This document shows, piece after piece, positions 21,691 through 33,646 of a stretch of 64,000 nucleotides of DNA. The notes below the pieces were generated by a model that saw only the letters and a program-made list of their open reading frames with translations, ran no database searches and had not been told where the DNA came from. The translations under genes were made by a program, and so were the position numbers. The DNA is from Protopterus annectens (lineage: Eukaryota > Chordata > Ceratodontiformes > Protopteridae): contig NC_056740.1 of the NCBI RefSeq assembly GCF_019279795.1, positions 229,272,852 through 229,336,851 of the forward strand, in the 5' to 3' direction. Every line of letters begins with the position of its first letter. The first letter of the stretch is position 1.

Positions 21691-22384
21691 CAGTCTATCA
21701 TATATCAGCAATGTTTTCTTTTTTGTGACAAGGGGAAAAGCAGCAAAGGCAGCTACCCATAGAATAATACATGAACTCAGATCCAGCAATCTGTTTTAAG
21801 TTCTTTGTATGTTTATACATCATTTTAAGATGAAAGTTATTCATGCCACAATAGAAATGACAAAGTTTTAGCAATGATATGGTTAGCAAAATGTCCACAT
21901 CTACAGTCAGGTTTAAACAAATGGGCACTTCAATTACACTACCTTTTATGTGCATCAGGTATATGCAATGGTCATTTTCTGTCCAAAGCTGAAGGTTCAG
22001 TTTCTGAGCATTGCAGTAGAACTCATGGGGTTAGAACTGCTGGTACTCACTTGGGTGGAACCTACAGTGCTGTCTGTACTTTGGGTACTAGGCTTTCTCT
22101 GGTCCTTCTTTGGGCCTTCATCACTGTTGACTTCATCGTCAGTAACAATTATTATCTTCTAGCATTGGCTGCCATGGTTCTATTGTGCTAGTCCTTAATA
22201 TTTCAATGAAGTCATCATAGTCAGCACTACTACACAGACTCTTCCAATGAGGTTTAAGTGCAGTCTTCCTCTGATATACCTACATTATGATGTGGTCACA
22301 AGGCAGGAATGGGTGGCAGAACATTTATGGACACTTTGAAGAAACTGTTTGGACCTAGGACTACTTATTCATTTATTTTATTTT
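21691..22384. other. No gene or element recognised
   Basis: Overlapping frames of 70-105 codons exist on the plus strand at 21,874-22,191, but they lack recognisable motifs. Nothing else is supported. Confidence 0.4.
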
Positions 22385-22925
22385 ACATTTGTTCATAATT
22401 TCAGGGAAGAGAAGGCTAAAGGCAAGTCATCTATGTACCAGAAAACAATGGAACCATCCATATTAGGATCTTGTTTTAAAAATTTGTGAAATTGTAGAGG
22501 GAGACTCAATCCCTGAGACAATGTGGTCTGTCCCTTGTAAGTAAAAACAAATAGGTAACTGCTATCAGGCTGAAAATGAATGGAAATGAAAGCGGAGCAC
22601 AAGTCATTTATAGTGAAATATGTATATGGGTGAAATAAAAAAGAAGATGGCACCCGGAGTCAGGACATCTGAGAAACTAGGGTTAACCAGTTCATTTATG
22701 GCTTGCAAATTCTGTACAAATATACAAGTATCTTTCTCTGGATATCTACAGGTAATACAAAGCTGTTACATTGGCTATGAGTTGGTATTATTATTTCTTA
22801 CTCTAATAAGGATGCAAGAAGTGGACTGATTCCATCCTTTGCTTCGGGCAAAGGATATTGCAGAATTCAAGGTAAAAGTTTACTATGCTTTGGATTTATT
22901 TTGAATTGAGGTACCATATACATTT
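22385..22925 (-). mobile_element. Endogenous retrovirus pol fragment (fossil)
   Basis: Minus-strand sequence resembles the first half of a retroviral reverse transcriptase, including YFTINDLCSAF, DSSYLFVFTYKG and a later YIDDL-like box. The overall pattern is closest to gamma/epsilon-type elements. No LTRs, gag or env were recognised nearby. It is a short, clearly broken and probably old remnant. Confidence 0.7.
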
Positions 22926-24415
22926 GATCCACTTCATCTAAGAGGCAACAGATAGTAAAAAACTCTTGAAGCAAGAAATCTTTCTGTCTTCATAACTTGG
23001 GGTTGCTCACCCAAAAAAAAAAGCTAGCTCAGGAAATGCGCTATGTACCAGAACTTCAGAGTACACTACTGAGGAACAATAAGTAATACAACCCAACTTA
23101 CAAAACAAATCTCTTTATAAGAGATTAATCAGGATAGACAGATTTAAAAGAGAACCATATTGTATTGAAATTGTGCTTAGAAAGAGAGTTAAGAGAAAAG
23201 ACACTGCATGCATGATTATTTGATTAAAAATGCCCACAGTCTCACCAATGATTCATGTTTCAGGAATTCATTAGTAATCTTGGTCTCCTAGTATAGAATG
23301 AACCATACTCATATCTACAAAACACCCAGTAGGCACATTTTGGTATATCCTTAACAATGTTTCACATAGAGCCCTGCTTAAGATATAGGTGAAAGAGAGA
23401 CAACAGTCAGATGACTGATATCCAGGCTCCCTCAGTATGTGAGATCAGGAGGCAGTGTGACCCTGCAAACTGGTTTGCACTTAAATTAGTATTTACTGCA
23501 ACCTGCAGTTTGGAAGGCAGATGGTTAGGACAATGTGCCTTACCATGTCCTGGGCTCTTATGACAAAAACAGACCCATTCCCCACTTTGTTTTTTCTACC
23601 ACTTCCTGCTCTCCCCTCCTGCTTTCTTTTCCTCTATTATCTCATGTATCACATCTCTGGGAATATTTTGTTCCAATCTATGACTGCAACAAGCATTTCC
23701 CTGTCATACTGTTGAACTGGTAAACATTCTGTCACAAGTCTTAGTGATCAGACGTTAACCCACTTCACAATATCTGTATTTGTTATGCTTAGTAGTGCCT
23801 GTTTTTATACTGACTATTCCACAGTTATTTCTTGTAGTGTTATTCACTCATTCAAGCCTGTAGGGCCCTTCTTGTATCCTTCCAGTTCACACCCATAATT
23901 CCTTATGGCGTCCAGAACATTTTTGGATCTGGCTTCTTTAACTAAGTAACTTACCAGCTAATAATAGGCAGCATTAGAAAGTGCAAGGATTTATTAACAA
24001 AATGACATGAAGACTGTTAATATAGGATGTACTGCAGGAAATAAATTGATCACTGTGTCACTTATTATTCATATTTTCACATTTATGTTCATATTTACAT
24101 AACTGATAGCCCTACGTGTTATTGAAGTAGTAGTGTGATATGCTATGGTGGGAGACAGGAAAATTAATTGTCAATGCCCACTTAAATAACATGATTTATA
24201 TTACTAGTTATACAATTAATCATATGTTTTCATATTTCTGTAAATATCTCAATAAACATGCACTCCTAGAGGATTTTCTTTGCTGTCATGTGAAAGTCTG
24301 TCTCTGGTTAACAAACATTTCTAATATTACATGCTTAGGTTGTACAGTTTCCAAGAGATGAACATTTGCTTGTGAAAATTTATCAAAAATATAATTTGGC
24401 ATTTGTGTAGATAGT
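22926..24415. other. No gene or element recognised
   Basis: AT-rich sequence without recognisable frames, hairpins or microsatellites of note. Confidence 0.4.
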
Positions 24416-25560
24416 AATATTTATGTATGGGCATTTGATTACCAGGAAAGTATGACTGGGTAGGCAATCATTTTCAGTGGAGGCCAGGGGAGAAAAGCTC
24501 TTAAGTACTACAAAACATTTTAAGAACAATAATTGTACAGTCTTTAAAAATAATACAAAAAAAAACAAATACATTTTAAATAGTTATACCAAATTAGACA
24601 CAATATGAAACTATTGGTTAAAAGTAGGTACAAGTTATATGACAATGATTTAACTGTTGCAGAAATTTTAGCCAATTTATAGACAAAATTAAAGCTAAGC
24701 TAGTATAATACAAATAGGAATTACAATACAGAGTGAGAAAAACAGGCTTATGATATATTTAGAGAGAAAGCCAGGGGAGAGAAATTGACAGAAGTAAGGA
24801 AGTGAGTGAAGAAGGGAGAGTAAGGAGATGTAATCTATGAATAGGTCTGTCCACATTTACAGATATACCTTTTCTTGGTATTGAGCAAGAACAGAGCCAA
24901 CTTTTGGCTAGGCCGTCTTTCATAATGGTTTTGAAGGAAGGGAAGGAGGGTATTGACCTTATGGACAGAGATAAGGAGTTCCAGGCCTTAGCAACATGCT
25001 ACAAGTACAGACAATGCCCACAAGATTTAACAGGTCTGTGTATAGACAGACAAGTTTTTGGTCACTGGATCGTAATGACCGAAAAGGAACATAGTTGTGT
25101 AGAATGTTTAGTGCTAACAAGCAGATGGATTCTGAATACTTTTGAAGGTGGTAAGAAGCTGTGTGTATGTTATTCGATGGGGTAGTTCAACCCAATTTAG
25201 GCTTTTTAGTGCTATACAATGATGGGTTCTGAAATAGGTATTTGCTGCAAATTTATCATCTTTGTTATAGCATTGCTCAAGTTTTGATTTTTGTGATGCC
25301 TGAAGGTTAGCAGGGATTGGAACACCATAAAGAAGTGTGGGGAGGAGATAAGTAGTGGCAAGTATAGCCTTAGTTGTGTTTGTGAGAAAGTTTTTAGCTC
25401 TAAAGCATCCCTAGTTTTTGATGACATTTGATTATGCAATTTTATATATGCAGGTCGAATTTAAGATTATCATCTATTATAATCCCTAATAATTCACTAT
25501 GAGAAGTGACTTCAACATCATTGCAGTGTTTAACTTTTATCAGTGTAAAAAATAATTCTT
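24416..25560 (-). mobile_element. Older CR1/L2-type LINE, 3' region
   Basis: This is an uninterrupted relative of the split LINE at 7,439-7,571 plus 9,300-10,060, so it shows the ancestral join. The 3' UTR with GGCATTTGATTACCAGG lies near 24,430. The coding end around 25,212-25,439 carries TFRHHKNQNLSNAITKMINL on the minus strand. Frames are short and broken. Confidence 0.72.
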
Positions 25561-26479
25561 ATTGATATATGGATAGGTATAATATCTTTTATTGTTCACA
25601 AAATATTTACATTTGTTTATTTTAAGCTTTTTAAGTTTATTTTTAAGAGAATGCTCTGGAATGTAAGATGCATGTAGGCTGAAAGAGCTGTGACATTCCA
25701 CACCACATAGGTGTTAATGGGGTAACAATAATTCATAATCCCATATCAGCAAAGACAAACAAAAGAAAACGGTACTTCTTTATCAGTCTTCAAAATAAGC
25801 CTATTCTTATCTTCTGGTACAGTCACTGATGATTAATTGACCTGTCTTGGGGGTGAAACCCTGTTGAACTCCAAGTAACAACTGACTACTTTGGAAGTAA
25901 AGCAGCTAACACTGTCAGCCATACAAGGGGCATGAATCTGCAATTACTAATAATACTGGACTTGCAAGTACTATGGGAGCAAGACTGCAGTAGGAAAACA
26001 CCTTGCACTTTGCTGTAGAGTCTCTTAGGCAAATCTCTGTTTAATGTAAGGTATAATGACACTGTCATAGTCTAGTGCGTGTCCCCCTGAGGGAGCAGGG
26101 CCCTATAGGGTCACATTGGTCCAACTGCATAAGAACGAATCTGTATAGCAATGTATTTATAAATGACAGGTTGAGAAGACACTTGTAGTTGCAGTTCATC
26201 AGTCCTAAATATGGCCTCTACTATAAACACATTCTGAAGCCTGATTGTTACTACAACATATTTCATTACCTTATTTGATGACCTGCAAAATGTTAGTCTC
26301 TATCTTGACCACAACATGAATTTAGGTCTCTGAAGCACTCATGCTTGTCTGTCTACTCATAGTCCATACCATTTTCACCTGGTTAAGGCACTTTTCATTA
26401 AATCACAACTAAAATGGTGACACAGGTACACACACATTAATATAAAAGAAACCAAAAGATAGTAACATTTTTTTCATGC
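25561..26479. other. No gene or element recognised
   Basis: AT-rich sequence with no supported feature. Confidence 0.4.
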
Positions 26480-27370
26480 ACGATACCCGTTAACTTTAAC
26501 ATTCATTTACTCAGCAAGTAAGTAAAATGTTCAGTTACTTCTTTCTCTTAAATCCCATTTATCCTCGGGAACATTATTCTGTATGTATTGTTCCAACAGA
26601 TTCCATGTGCTTTCTATGTAATTTGCTCTTTCCTTTTTCTAAGAGTCCCATCTATATTTTTTTATCTCATCTACAGTGTTTAGTACTTCACTTACAGTTA
26701 GTTTAAATTTTGATTTCAATTTTCTATTAGTTGCTTTTTGTCAGCTAGTACCATTAAACTTAGTATGGCCTTACTATGTCCAGCTCAAAAGAATCATTTC
26801 CTTAGTCACAATAACTTGCTCCCCCAACATTTCTGACAAAACACTGTGTAGGGAATTGTTTAAAACTGCCAACATGTTATACTCCAAGAGCACATGTTCC
26901 CAATTACCTCTCTTTTCGTTTCACAATGCCAGCATTTGCAATACGCCTGAGGAAAACTTATCTGAAATCTGCTTGGGGTATAAAAAATACATATGCAAAC
27001 ACTTTCAAGCAAAAATACTAAACCTTCTGGGTTTTGTTGCATACCTGAGTGCCATACTGATGGCTTTCCATTGTTCCTAGATACATTGCCTTTCCTGCCC
27101 CCCCCCAAACTTTTCTAATATCTTCTGATTCTTATTATTTTCATGAAATAGTTTATATGCCATAATGATTATCCCTTTTTAACAACTGCTTCTGCTCTAG
27201 ACTCAACTAAAAATTCTTGCTATAGCTTTTCTTTCACTTAGCACTCCCCTAGCCCTTATTATTTGTCTGTATTCTGTTATCAGTCCCTGGTATGGAAGGC
27301 AGTCTCTAACCTGCAGTCTAAATTTCTAATTGGCCAAGCCCTTGTCCTACTCAATAAGTTTCCCTCCCTA
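26480..27370 (-). mobile_element. Second L1-type LINE, 3' part
   Basis: It parallels 5,290-6,060 of the first L1: AATCATTTCCTTAGT, ATTTCTGACAA and TGTAGGGA recur in the same order and spacing. Minus-strand residues CKCWHCETKREVIGNMCSWS (near 26,940-26,890) resemble the C-terminal Cys-rich region of L1 ORF2. The copy is decayed, and a SINE interrupts it at 27,371-27,645. Confidence 0.7.
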
Positions 27371-27645
27371 GTTATTTGCTACCAATAGAGTTGTTGCCTC
27401 ACAGCAAGAGGTTCTTCTGTTCGATTCTCGGCTGGAGTGCCTTCTGTGTGGAGTCTGCATGTCCTCCCTGCGGTCGAGTGGCCTCCAAAAGACATGCGTG
27501 AATGGGCGTGCCTTCGCTGAAAGTTGGCCGTCGGGCTGGCAACTCGGCACCATAAAAATCTACTGCCAATTATTAGTGGACCGGAGTTCCGCTGTAGCGA
27601 CCCCTAACCGGGAAAAGCCAAAAAGACACACAAACACTGGTTCCT
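27371..27645 (+). mobile_element. tRNA-derived SINE inserted in L1
   Basis: It contains GTTGTTGCCTCACAGCAAGA, box B TGTTCGATTCTCGGCTGG, TGTGTGGAGTCTGCATGTCC, AAAATCTACTGCCAATTATT and CCCCTAACCGGGAAAAGCC before a CACAAACAC tail. L1 sequence resumes at about 27,646 (AATTTCGTCCAGTAAATTCC, compare TTCACCAGTAAATTCC at 6,055). TTTGCTA at both edges may be the target duplication. The 5' head is slightly truncated. Confidence 0.85.
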
Positions 27646-27770
27646 TTGCTAATTTCGTCCAGTAAATTCCATCTCCCTCTTGCTTATTTTTTGTGCTCTT
27701 ACTTGCAGTCCTCCCTACGGCAAAAATCCCCTTCCTCCTTCCCCTTGTTATCTTAGAATACCCTCACCAG
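27646..27770 (-). mobile_element. Second L1-type LINE, continuation beyond the SINE
   Basis: CAGTAAATTCCATCTCCCTCT (from 27,660) continues the match to the first L1 near 6,060-6,130. The L1 signal ends near 27,770. Confidence 0.62.
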
Positions 27771-28111
27771 CATATTATCTTAGTAGAATTACATATTAAG
27801 GATTATGTGGAGTACATGTTGCATTGTTTGTTGTCAAATAGCATGAGCAAAAAAAAAAATCATCTGATAATGCTAGAATAGCTTTTTATGCATGTTTATC
27901 ATTAGGATTTTCTTAAACTATTTTATTGAATGCCTATGTCTGATCACTTTTAGTCAATTAACATCCCACCCAAAAATAATGGATGCAGCCATTTCTTTAA
28001 TTTTTAGTAAAATGTATTATGTTGTCTTCCTGTCTAATTTAATAATGATTTTGAAATTTCCACAGATGCAAATGCCTACTTTGCTTTACTTTTCTTTACC
28101 AGTAGTATTTA
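27771..28111. other. No gene or element recognised
   Basis: AT-rich, with poly-A at 27,849-27,858. No supported feature. Confidence 0.4.
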
Positions 28112-28850
28112 AGCAATAACCCACGCCTGGGTGTGGGTAATGCTGGATTTACCCATGGTTGGTGTGGTTTGGTCATGAGGGCGAAGCCTGAGTGGCCAAA
28201 TAAAGACAACTGTGGGTAAATCCAGCATTACCCACACCCAGAAGTGGATTATTGCTATTATACAATGACATTATTTAAGAAAAAAATGCTTACTTTTCTT
28301 AAATAATGGCATTGTATAATGCCTCCTTGTTGCCCTTCCACAGCTGTCCAGTATTCTACGGCAGTTCTGATGTACTGCGCATGCATATGGTTACGCAGTA
28401 TATCAGAGCTGTGTGTGGAAGCAACAGAGAAAGGAACATCTCAGTTGCTTTTTAAAAGGCGTCTTGTTATGTTAAAAGAGTTTAGCATACTGAGATATCT
28501 TAAAAAAAGCAACGGAGATCTTCGTTTCTCCATAGTTTTTTTTAAAGCTGTAAAAAAAGCAACGGAGAAAGGAAGATCTCCGTTGCTTTTTTTTTTTTTA
28601 AGATATCTCACTATGTTAAACTCGTTTAACATAGCAAGATAACAGCAACAGAAGTCTTTCCTTCTCTGTTGCTGTCCAACACACACCAAAAAAAAAAAAA
28701 AAAGACATACTAATGGAAAAAGTCAGGGCGACCGGATGTATTTTCATTAGTAGAAGTCTGATTTACAATGGGCACGCTGACCAATCAGCGTGCATGTTTT
28801 GGAATATTAATCGGGGGTCATTGTATAATATTGGTTAGTCCATTCATTTC
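28112..28850. mobile_element. Non-autonomous hairpin-rich element, copy 1
   Basis: It begins with a 143-bp hairpin: AGCAATAACCCACGCCTGGG and its partner AGTGGATTATTGCT at 28,112-28,254. Next comes a short inverted pair around TTATACAATGACATTATTTA, then the large hairpin at 28,418-28,683. It ends near TCAGCGTGCATG and GGTCATTGTATAATATTGG. The same order of blocks recurs at 39,949-40,775, which shows that it is one mobile unit. There is no coding frame and no superfamily assignment; the ends are approximate. Confidence 0.7.
28418..28683. repeat. Long hairpin, arms about 120 bp with a 13-bp gap
   Basis: The left arm (about 28,421-28,545) contains GAGATATCTTAAAAAAAGCA and ACGGAGATCTTCGTTTCTCC. 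The right arm (about 28,558-28,680) contains the near-perfect reverse complement, including AAGATATCTCACTATGTTAA. An inner perfect palindrome is ATGTTAAACTCGTTTAACAT at 28,613-28,632. RNA from either strand would fold into a stem of about 120 bp. Confidence 0.85.
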
Positions 28851-31450
28851 ACTTTAGGCAATACTACAGCCCTTTCTAGCTGCAATTGTTCATTTTCTGC
28901 TTTTAGGTAGAACAGCATAATGCACTGTCATAGAATTCATAGAATTTTGGGCTAGCATCTGGTTTTATTTCAGTCATTACCTTTGTGATAACTGAATATC
29001 CCCATCCTCTTCATATTTTTTTTTTTTGTCATCTGTTAACAACTAATACAATTTTTTATCCATGGTGAGTTTATAACTGTCATTGGGTGCCACATGAATC
29101 ATCTTAATTGAGGAAAAGTTTAGTTTGACTTCCTTAATTACAATACAACACACAATGTTGGCTGTCTATTGTCTGATGAATACAAATCCAGATTCTGTAG
29201 TTTATCATTGATTGTCAGATGGTTATTTTCCAATGAAAGTCACTTCCTCATTCTTATAGGTCATTGATGACATTTCAGACTTATCCATAGGTATGTATGA
29301 AACTAACTTGTTGCCTTTTTTATCAAGAAAATATAGACAAAACAGCTATTACATTCACTTCCCTCTTGTTTTATGTTTGCACTTCTGGCGTGAAACAAAT
29401 AATCCCTTGGCCAGTTTGATTCATGCAACACAGCTATAATAACATCAGATCAATGAATCATTTCCTATTCCAGATTCCATTTTGTGTGATCCATTATTAC
29501 TTTTTGTATCCAGTATTTTGTAAACACCTTCTAATCCAAGCTTCTATAAATCTGTATTTGCCATGTGATTACTTTTTGCCATTTTATTTCTCTATGTCCA
29601 CATTTGCTCACTATGGCTCTTCTTAAAACATTGTGTACAGTATTTCGTTTACACCTATACAAAACCATCTTAATATGACATTCCACCTAACCAAAATATT
29701 TTTTATATATTTTTTAACAGAGTTGATAAGCATTCTATAAATGGCAGTGCTATGGCTACATCTAGTTGTGATTCTAGTGAGTCTTTTGCTAATAATTCCA
29801 TATACACTGCTATCTTTAATACTTGACAAATCAGAACCATAGAAAGTGTGATGCAAAGAAGGTGGTTGCCCTGGGTACAAGCTATTAGGAGTGAAGATCA
29901 TCATTGTAAAAAACGTGCCCACTAGTCCCTGCAGGTAAGGTATGTAATCATTTAAGTAGCTGGAATTCTGATCACGGCAGCGTAATGACAGTCAGTGTTT
30001 AGCTTGTTGTAAAGGTGCATACCTGGTAACATATTAAGAATTGTGGATCCGTCACTGATTTGCAAGTTTGTAAGCAGTATGATTTCCAATACTGCTTGCA
30101 GACTTTCAAGTGAAAAATCAATAAAGAGTTAAAATACATTTTTTGTCCTGAAGTCTGGAGAGCATTTTTTTTTATTCTTTTTGGTCAGGGAGTGAGTGGC
30201 ACCAGATGGGTGGTTTCCTGGAGGTGACAATTGAACTAGCTACAACTCTGGAACAAAAGTTTTTTTTTTTTCTTTCCATGGTCTCACAATATATGCCACT
30301 GACAAACTAATGTGTCACAGTTCATCAGCCAGACTTGCTACAAAATGAAAATGCTAAGGGAAGTCTAGGTAGTTGTGTCATACAACTCAAATGTATTTTA
30401 TATTCCTGGAATATAAAACATTCCACCATTATTAAAGGTTTTAGATACAACTGAAGAATTATTACTTTTGTACAGTTTACAAATATTTGTAAGCTCATTC
30501 TTTTTAGCAAAACCGGAACTTTCTAAGCTATCAGTTTAATTTTTTTTTTTTTGCTATCAGTTTAATTTGATCAGTTTTTAGTAGTTGAATTACAAGCATC
30601 AATGCATCAAACATATGCAGTCAGTTTAGAAGTGTGCGCCCATTAATCCACGTGCACTTTCCACTGTATAGGTCCTTGCATGCAGAGTTTTCTTGCTTGC
30701 TGTTATACAACTTCTTTTCATCAAAGGTGAATTTTTGTCTTCTGAAAATTAACATGGCTCTTGTTGACATGAGCTATCCTCACTGCAAATTTGCTGTGAA
30801 TTTTCACTATACCATATTATACTGCCATACATAATTAGTAGGAAAAACTCTGATGCAACCTTTATGGAACAGGGACAGGTTCACACAAGAATCACAGACA
30901 GGATGAAGTTTGTCTCCAATATGTACAGCTCTCAACCTATTTTCTCTAAAATCAGGGACAGAAATACCAAATTGGAGACTCTTAAAATAACTGTCAATAT
31001 TTACTAAGAAATTTGATTTAACAGGAAACTTTGTATAACTATATGTTTTGTGATTAACAAAAACTATGTAACTGAAATTATACAATGACTTTAACTTTCA
31101 CTGTTTTGTCACAATGTCACAAATTCTAAGCTGTACAGGACAAAATATATAGGTGAATTTAAGGAAATTGAGATCAGCGCATTACCCCAGTATATAATTA
31201 TAAATCAATCAATCAATAAACCTGAGATGTATGTCATATGAAGGGAAAAAACATGAGTAGCAATGTGGAAGGGGGATTAACTAGTTTATGGTGAGGGTTA
31301 GACAGGGATTAGGCAGGTAAGTGAAGTTTAAATATTGAGAAGGTTGCAGGCTAACCCACAGCTTGGATGGGTAACATTGAGAAAGAAATGCAATCACAAT
31401 TTTTGTTACATTTATTGAACAAAAGCACATTTCTAAAAACTCTCAACACG
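28851..31450. other. No gene recognised
   Basis: AT-rich stretch with short homopolymers (T10 near 29,018 and 30,541). A minus-strand frame at 30,807-31,085 (92 codons) has no motif that I recognise. No RNA gene or clear repeat was seen. A short AATC tetranucleotide run lies at 31,204-31,216. Confidence 0.4.
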
Positions 31451-31690
31451 GGGCTGTTGTTGTTGTGTCTTTCGGCTTTTCCCGGTTAGGGGTCACCACA
31501 GAAGAACTCCGGTCCGCTAATGATTGGCAGTAGATTTTTACGTGCCGACTTGCCGGGCCTGACGCACAACCTTAAACGAAGGAACGCCCATTCATGCATG
31601 TCGCCACACAGAAGACACTAACTGAGAATCGAACGGAACAACGTCTTACTATGAGGTGACAGCGCTACCTCAGCACCACCACAGCAGTTT
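31451..31690 (-). mobile_element. tRNA-derived SINE (AACCGGGAAAAGCC type)
   Basis: This is the reverse complement of the SINE at 10,769-11,005. The plus strand shows GTGTCTTTCGGCTTTTCCCG at the tail side, AATGATTGGCAGTAGATTTT in the body, GAGAATCGAACGGAACAACG (box B, antisense) and GCTACCTCAGCACCACCACA at the head. Confidence 0.88.
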
Positions 31691-31761
31691 TTACCAGGGT
31701 GCCATTTTGTACTCACAAACTCGGTGCTACTCCCCCACCTACCACATAAAAATTGACACAT

Positions 31762-32072
31762 CTCATAGGTTCATAGGTTTATACTAGGCTAACTGCCCTA
31801 GGGCATTTATAAGCCTAGCCCAAAGTTATGTGGCCCTTATGTTAGAAATACTGTGCCCATTAGTTTGTTGTGCCTCTGTCCAGTAGTGACACAGAGATGA
31901 TTCCCAGGGTAAACCTATGATCTCCCATCCACCAGTCAAGATTTCTCTTGAACAGAGCCAGCGAGGTGCTCTGCCTCACATGGACTGGGATTTTATTCCA
32001 CAGCATGGGGAGTCTCTGGGTGATAAATCTATCCCTCCAGCATGTCCTATTTATATCTCAAAATGCTGTCCC
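31762..32072 (-). mobile_element. CR1 LINE 3'-end fragment
   Basis: It begins on the plus strand with TCATAGGTTCATAGGTTTAT, the antisense CCTATGAA terminal repeats, then TAGGCTAACTGCCCTAGGGC. Minus-strand coding remnants include CWRDRFITQRLPMLWNKIPV and RQSTSLALFKRNL, homologous to the last residues of ORF2 in copy B. It is 5' truncated at about 32,072. Confidence 0.82.
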
Positions 32073-32077
32073 CCAAA

Positions 32078-32543
32078 CACTTAATAAATGTAACATTTTC
32101 AGCTTTTCCACCTAAAGCTATTAAACATGTTGTTTTAGATTAACAATATTCCATCTGTTGTTAAAGGCATTCATTTTAACAGTTGTAGATAGGATTGCCA
32201 CCTTTTCAAATGCCCAAAGTTGGACAACTGTTGTACAAACATGATTTTGCAGGCCAAAACATACCCACGGCCAGTACAAAGGACAGAACTTCACTGTTTA
32301 AACTAAATAACACTTAATAAATGTAACATTTTCAGCTTTTCCACCTAAAGCTATTAAACATGTTGTTTTAGATTAACAATATTCCATCTGTTGTTAAAGG
32401 CATTCATTTTGACAGTTGTAGATAGGATTGCCACCTTTTCAAATGCCCAAAGTTGGACAACTGTTGTACAAACATGATTTTGCAGGCCAAAACATACCCA
32501 CGGCCAGTACAAAGGACAGAACTTCACTGTTTAAACTAAATAA
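32078..32543. repeat. 233-bp tandem duplication, nearly identical
   Basis: Copies at 32,078-32,310 and 32,311-32,543 both start CACTTAATAAATGTAACATT. The only difference I see is TTTTAACAG against TTTTGACAG. This is either a recent duplication or an assembly duplication. Confidence 0.93.
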
Positions 32544-33039
32544 AAGCTTATTATTGTAGCATTTTAGTTGCTTATTCTGTTTCTGATAACATTTTGTTTC
32601 AGATACAGAATAACTGTTTTATGCAACTATTACATAAAATATAGGAAATACTCTTGCCCTAAAATCTCAGAACATTAGCCTTTTTTACAATTTTTTTGCA
32701 GGGCACAACTGCCCAAAGAGGGCTTGTCCCTCGCAAAGTGGGACAGGTGGTAACTCTAGCTGTAGAGATAATATGACCTGAAAACGCCACGTTGATAGGA
32801 CGTTCAGAAAAATGTACTCCGAGTACAGCGAGTATGCCTAGCTACACCATTCAGCAGCACCCACCCCTTAAAAGTTTGTACAGTTAGAAGATTCATTAAA
32901 AGCATACACTCAAATTTCTATAAGATCATACGTCATTTATTAACTAGTTTTAATCATACAACACCTTAGTTTATAAAAACATGGAAAATAGAGAAAAAGT
33001 TAATTCAGAAAATTATGGGTTTTGAGACAGTCGCTTAAA
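32544..33039. other. Sequence upstream of the convertase promoter region
   Basis: Mostly AT-rich, with CpGs beginning to appear after about 32,780 (CGCCACG, GGACGTTC, CTCCGAGTACAGCGAG). No element ends recognised. Confidence 0.4.
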
Positions 33040-33646
33040 CACTTTAAATTAGCAACGAATTCAGCAGCCGAGTCAAGCGGAACCGATAACCATTACAAAA
33101 CAAAGATGCGGCTGTTCTCTGATGTTCCCATTGAAGCGTTACTATTTATTAATGCAACTGAAAATAACGAACCGACCTTACATTAATACAACCATGGGGA
33201 GCTAGCTGACAAAGGTGTATAGTGCGTTTTAATTGCTAGGCATACGTCTCTTTCTTAACAACACAAGGATGCAGCAGCAATCACTGCAAACTTGATGCAC
33301 TTGTCTCCGGTTGGAGAACAGCCACAGGTAGATGCGAGCCGCGATTTAGACCTAATCTATAGGCTCGCCCCCTGTTTTCCTTTACCATACGCGGGGATTA
33401 AACGTTTCCTAGGATTGGTTACAGTTCCTCCCAAAAAGTGAAATCACAAGTACGGCGCGAGGCTGGAGCTGCTGCCCTTTTTTTGCTGTTGAACTATTTT
33501 GGGAATGCGAGCTGTTCGCGTGCGGCACTAAGCACGTTCTCTGTGTTAAGTTGTTGCGGGAGCTGCTTTTTCTAACAGTAAACGCTGCGGGTTGTACGCA
33601 AACGATTTTGTCCACCTTAGTGGAGGGTAAAGGACGAGGACCTACA
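33040..33646 (+). promoter_or_regulatory. PCSK6: CpG-rich promoter and 5' UTR region of the convertase gene
   Basis: CpG dinucleotides are far denser here than in the surrounding sequence, with clusters such as GCGAGCCGCG (about 33,336), TACGGCGCGAGG (about 33,452) and CGAGCTGTTCGCGTGCGGC (about 33,509). An inverted CCAAT box (ATTGG) lies at 33,414-33,418. No TATA box is obvious, as is common for CpG-type promoters. The transcription start is unknown. The position directly upstream of the coding exon supports the assignment. Confidence 0.6.

Noticed and set aside
30807-31085. 92-codon minus-strand frame with NRLRAVHIGDKLHPVCDSC
   Set aside because: It looked briefly protein-like (Cys and basic residues), but I could not match it to any family and no neighbouring exon or element supports it.
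33551-33646. Upstream in-frame extension of the convertase exon
   Set aside because: The extension has no ATG (it begins at TTG), so the ATG at 33,647 with A at -3 and an adjacent signal peptide is preferred.
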